Part shown: in pieces, positions 6,294 to 7,711 of the stretch
Layout: each line of letters begins with the position of its first letter
How positions within the stretch are numbered: the stretch's first letter is position 1
Origin: Phytoactinopolyspora endophytica
GTDB taxonomy: Bacteria > Actinomycetota > Actinomycetes > Jiangellales > Jiangellaceae
Direction of reading: 5' to 3'
DNA length: 7,711 bases
Assembly: GCF_004138495.1 (NCBI RefSeq)
Contig: NZ_ML142873.1
Span: 44,942-52,652, forward strand
Notes under the pieces: generated by a model
Told to the model about the DNA's origin: nothing
Database searches by the model: none
The model's input: the letters and a program-made list of their open reading frames with translations, nothing else
Position numbers and translations under genes: made by a program

Positions 6294-6799
6294 TCATGCT
6301 TGCCGCTCGAGCTCGGTGCGCCGCACTTCATGGAGAAGCGGCCGGCCGGTCGTCAGCCGTTCCAGCTCCGCCACCGCAGTCTGGCCGAGCCGCGCCAGCT
6401 CGTTGCCGTGTGAACCGGCGACGTGCGGGGTCAGGACGACGTTCGGCAGGTCATACAGCGCTGAGTCCGGCGACAGCAGTTCTGGGTCCGTAACGTCGAG
6501 GACGGCGGAGAGCCGGCCGTCGACGAGATGCTTCGTGAGGGCGTCGGTGTCGACGAGCGTGCCGCGGGCGGTATTGATCAGAACGGCCCCGTCGCGCATG
6601 AGGTATCGCTCGCGCAGCCTGAACAGGTCTTTTCCGGACCACAGGATGGCGGCGACGCCTGGGTCGTCGAATCGCGCGCGCTGACGCATGGCTCGTCGAG
6701 GCGGACCAGTTCCCGCATCCTCCGCATCGTTTCGGGAGGAAACAGGGAGGGCGGGAGATCCGGGCGCATGACGAAGAACGCCGGCGGGCGGTCGGCCAC
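6294..6799 (-). pseudogene. D-2-hydroxyacid dehydrogenase remnant (internal deletion plus frameshift)
   Basis: Two fragments of one dehydrogenase lie in different frames. From GTG 6799 one frame reads an N-terminus like that of actinobacterial hydroxyacid dehydrogenases (FFVMRPDLPPSLFPPETMRR, then MRELVRLDE). At a GC run (6673-6681) the sense moves to another frame, which continues with RFDDPGVAAIL and jumps at about 6620-6645 to the C-terminal part: LMRDGAVLINTARG, then VLDVTDPELL and LTPHVAGSHGNEL, ending at 6294. The NAD-binding Rossmann core with GxGxxG is absent; about 168 of a usual ~330 residues remain. The catalytic Arg (NTARG), Glu (DPE) and His (TPH) survive but cannot work without the cofactor fold. 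Removing one CG pair from the GC run restores the frame across the first break. The start is uncertain: no ribosome-binding site precedes GTG 6799, and ATG 6813 is out of frame. The remnant still lies between an apparently intact promoter/operator and lacI. Confidence 0.82.
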
Positions 6800-6826
6800 G
6801 AGGGTCGGTCCATTTCGCAGATGATA

Positions 6827-6838
6827 GAAAACGCTATC
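6827..6838. promoter_or_regulatory. LacI-type operator O1 (left copy)
   Basis: GAAAACGCTATC is a 12-bp pseudo-palindrome around a central CG, two mismatches from the GAAAGCGCTTTC form common for LacI regulators. It shares 14 of 15 positions (6827-6841) with a second copy at 7028-7042. It starts 1 bp downstream of the minus-strand -10 box at 6840-6845, so a bound repressor would block transcription start toward the dehydrogenase remnant and lacI. An overlapping wider dyad, GATAG at 6823-6827 and CTATC at 6834-6838, is also visible. Confidence 0.6.
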
Positions 6839-6839
6839 T

Positions 6840-6868
6840 ACATTAGATGCCGGGCTGACGAGCGGCAA
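6840..6868 (-). promoter_or_regulatory. Promoter toward dehydrogenase remnant and lacI
   Basis: On the minus strand TTGCCG (-35, 6863-6868) and TAATGT (-10, 6840-6845) are separated by exactly 17 bp. The expected start site falls inside the operator at 6827-6838. A transcript would cover the dehydrogenase remnant and then lacI. No other good promoter was seen in the 59 bp directly in front of lacI. Confidence 0.5.
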
Positions 6869-6994
6869 GGGGTGCATGCTCTGGGGAGTCTCTCGACCAC
6901 GAGGGTGAGGCCCGAACCGCTATGTGCCTGGCTATATGTCACTGACCGGTCGATCTGTCAGGCAAGTCAAAGTGTCCGTTCTCGACGCGCACCC

Positions 6995-7023
6995 TTGACG
7001 TTCTTCGGACATGCTCGTAACTT
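6995..7023 (+). promoter_or_regulatory. Promoter toward secreted protein gene
   Basis: TTGACG (-35, 6995-7000) and TAACTT (-10, 7018-7023) have a 17-bp spacer, a close fit to the housekeeping sigma consensus and the best promoter in the window. The predicted start, near 7030, lies within operator O2 at 7028-7039, the classic arrangement for repression. The resulting leader to the ATG at 7302 is about 270 nt. Confidence 0.6.
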
Positions 7024-7027
7024 CTAC

Positions 7028-7039
7028 GAAATCGCTATC
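7028..7039. promoter_or_regulatory. LacI-type operator O2 (right copy)
   Basis: GAAATCGCTATC has a central CG and the same flank (TAC) as the left copy; the 15-bp blocks differ at one base. It begins 4 bp after the -10 box of the rightward promoter. Having both copies in the same place relative to two divergent start sites, beside a lacI gene, is the main reason to call them operators. Confidence 0.6.
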
Positions 7040-7153
7040 TACTGGCTTGTCTCAGAATGCGGACGGTGGTCACGTCCTGAGGTCGAGACCATGACGTCCG
7101 GATTGAGTCGGCCCAGATGCTCGGATACTTCGCTGATCTGGAGGCGCACGATG

Positions 7154-7170
7154 AAGAGCGCGGCGCTCTT
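7154..7170. repeat. Leader hairpin 1
   Basis: AAGAGCG (7154-7160) and CGCTCTT (7164-7170) form a perfect 7-bp stem with a 3-nt loop in the predicted leader of the secreted protein mRNA. No T-tract follows. Its role, if any, is unknown. Confidence 0.4.
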
Positions 7171-7217
7171 GGCGTTCAAAAGTGACGCTGGGAAGCCTGC
7201 GCTGACCCCACATAGAT

Positions 7218-7262
7218 CACGGCTTGCGCCCCGATGGTTGGCGCCCCAGGTCGCAAGCCGTG
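7218..7262. repeat. Leader hairpin 2, 11-bp perfect stem
   Basis: CACGGCTTGCG (7218-7228) and CGCAAGCCGTG (7252-7262) are perfect inverted copies around a 23-nt loop, which can itself fold (TGG pairing with CCA around GGCGCC). It ends 39 nt before the ATG at 7302 and 23 nt before the ribosome-binding site. In the transcript it could be an attenuator-like or mRNA-stabilising structure; as DNA it could be a further regulator site. There is no U-run for intrinsic termination, and it matches no riboswitch I know. Confidence 0.55.
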
Positions 7263-7301
7263 TCGGCCTCGTCACGCACCACGTGAAGGAAGGTTCACGC
7301 C

Positions 7302-7711
7302 ATGGCATACGACATCAGCCGACCACCAATCTTACGGGCGGTACTGGCCGTCGCGCTCGCGATGTTGCTGAGCTGGGCTCTGGTCGCGTTCGCTCCCGCG
7401 GCCGGCTCCGTCGAGCCGGAGACCGACGGCCTGCCGCCCGGCTACCAGGACGTGATCACTTTCGGCAACCCCGGCTCGGAGCAGGCACATGATCTGGCCG
7501 CCGACTCCACCACCGTCGTCGAAGGCGGGCTCGGCGAGTCGGCGCGGGTGGCGCAGCCACTGGACTCGCCTGACATCAAGGGTGGTGAGCTGCGGTTCAC
7601 CATGAAGGTCGATCCGGCGGCGCAGAACTACTTCACGCTGAAGTTCTGGGGCGGCGACGAGTCCGGCCTGAAGACCATCGCCTACATCAACGGCGAGCAG
7701 ATCGGCTACCG
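7302..7711 (+). CDS. Secreted protein, probably carbohydrate-active (3' partial)
   Basis: 136 codons are visible before the window ends. Start ATG 7302 is supported by AAGGAAGG at 7286-7293, 8 nt upstream. The N-terminus has arginines (residues 7 and 12), a hydrophobic core (about 13-31, VLAVALAMLLSWALVAFA) and a likely signal-peptidase site near AFAPAAG at 29-35. The mature part has short alternating strands (GGELRFTMKVD, NYFTLKFWGGD, IAYINGEQIGYR), suggesting a beta-sandwich. From memory this block resembles the N-terminal region of large actinobacterial secreted glycoside hydrolases, possibly the beta-L-arabinofuranosidase (GH127) type, but no catalytic motif lies in the window, so the enzyme class is inference. 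The LacI-type operator at its promoter fits a sugar-induced extracellular enzyme. Being only 136 residues in with no domain end suggests a long protein. Confidence 0.72.
   Translation, partial: MAYDISRPPILRAVLAVALAMLLSWALVAFAPAAGSVEPETDGLPPGYQDVITFGNPGSEQAHDLAADSTTVVEGGLGESARVAQPLDSPDIKGGELRFTMKVDPAAQNYFTLKFWGGDESGLKTIAYINGEQIGY

Larger units (their letters stand above)
6800..7301. other. 502-bp divergent control region and leader
   Basis: This region separates the dehydrogenase remnant (- strand) from the secreted protein gene (+ strand). It holds two outward-facing promoters, two near-identical LacI-type operators 201 bp apart, and a leader of about 270 nt on the right with two hairpins; each is listed separately. 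A long open frame crosses it on the + strand and continues into the secreted gene out of frame. It has no ribosome-binding site, its product is unrecognisable and rich in Arg, Ser and Cys, and it reads through the promoter elements, so I regard it as non-coding. Confidence 0.7.

Noticed and set aside
7103..7131. Second rightward promoter (TTGAGT, 17 bp, TACTTC)
   Set aside because: The -10 is poor and no operator adjoins it; the promoter at 6995-7023 is much better.
7081..7185. Short protein-like stretch in a third frame (34 codons, including MLGYFADLEAHDEERGALG)
   Set aside because: Its composition looks protein-like and it could be a gene remnant, but it has a stop directly upstream, no start with a ribosome-binding site and no recognisable family.
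6821..7492. 223-codon open frame on the + strand across the control region into the secreted gene
   Set aside because: It has no ribosome-binding site, reads through both operators and the best promoter, overlaps the real gene out of frame, and its product is rich in Arg, Ser and Cys like GC-rich shadow frames.

Overview
The window comes from a high-GC Gram-positive (actinobacterial) chromosome. Codons end mostly in G or C, GTG starts are common, and the protein families (IclR and LacI regulators, an HTH_42/YcaQ-type glycosylase, a proline/glutamate-linked SH3b cell-wall protein, a large secreted carbohydrate-related protein) are typical of soil or plant-associated Actinomycetota. No genus can be named from the sequence; a Jiangella-like organism is only a guess. 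There is no rRNA, tRNA, CRISPR array, phage or transposase.

Layout, left to right. The 3' end of an iclR-type regulator gene runs 10 nt into a RidA-family gene on the + strand. Convergent to these is a 602-residue IlvD/Edd-family sugar-acid dehydratase with all three [2Fe-2S] cysteines, spaced as in L-arabinonate dehydratase. Next, also on the - strand, is a membrane-anchored or secreted envelope protein with an SH3b domain and a C-terminal domain carrying HxxGxAxD and HxH motifs. A 307-bp divergent spacer leads to a + strand YcaQ-like DNA glycosylase/winged-helix gene. This gene converges on a - strand lacI-type regulator, and a strong nested palindrome lies between the two.

Upstream of lacI, on the same strand, is the remnant of a D-2-hydroxyacid dehydrogenase gene. 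It has lost its NAD-binding core and also carries a frameshift. A divergent control region follows. It holds two back-to-back promoters, each with an almost identical LacI-type operator just downstream of the -10 box. The right-hand promoter reads through a long, hairpin-containing leader into a secreted protein gene that runs off the window.

Inferred logic: the right third is a LacI-controlled, probably carbohydrate-responsive divergon. The regulator would repress both its own transcript (with the dead dehydrogenase) and the secreted protein. The left third is a sugar-acid catabolic patch with an IclR regulator. The envelope protein and the glycosylase look like unrelated genes in between. 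I did not find a clearly new defence or mobile system. The best candidates for a second look are the twin-operator divergon, the decayed dehydrogenase, the 50-bp nested palindrome and the structured leader.
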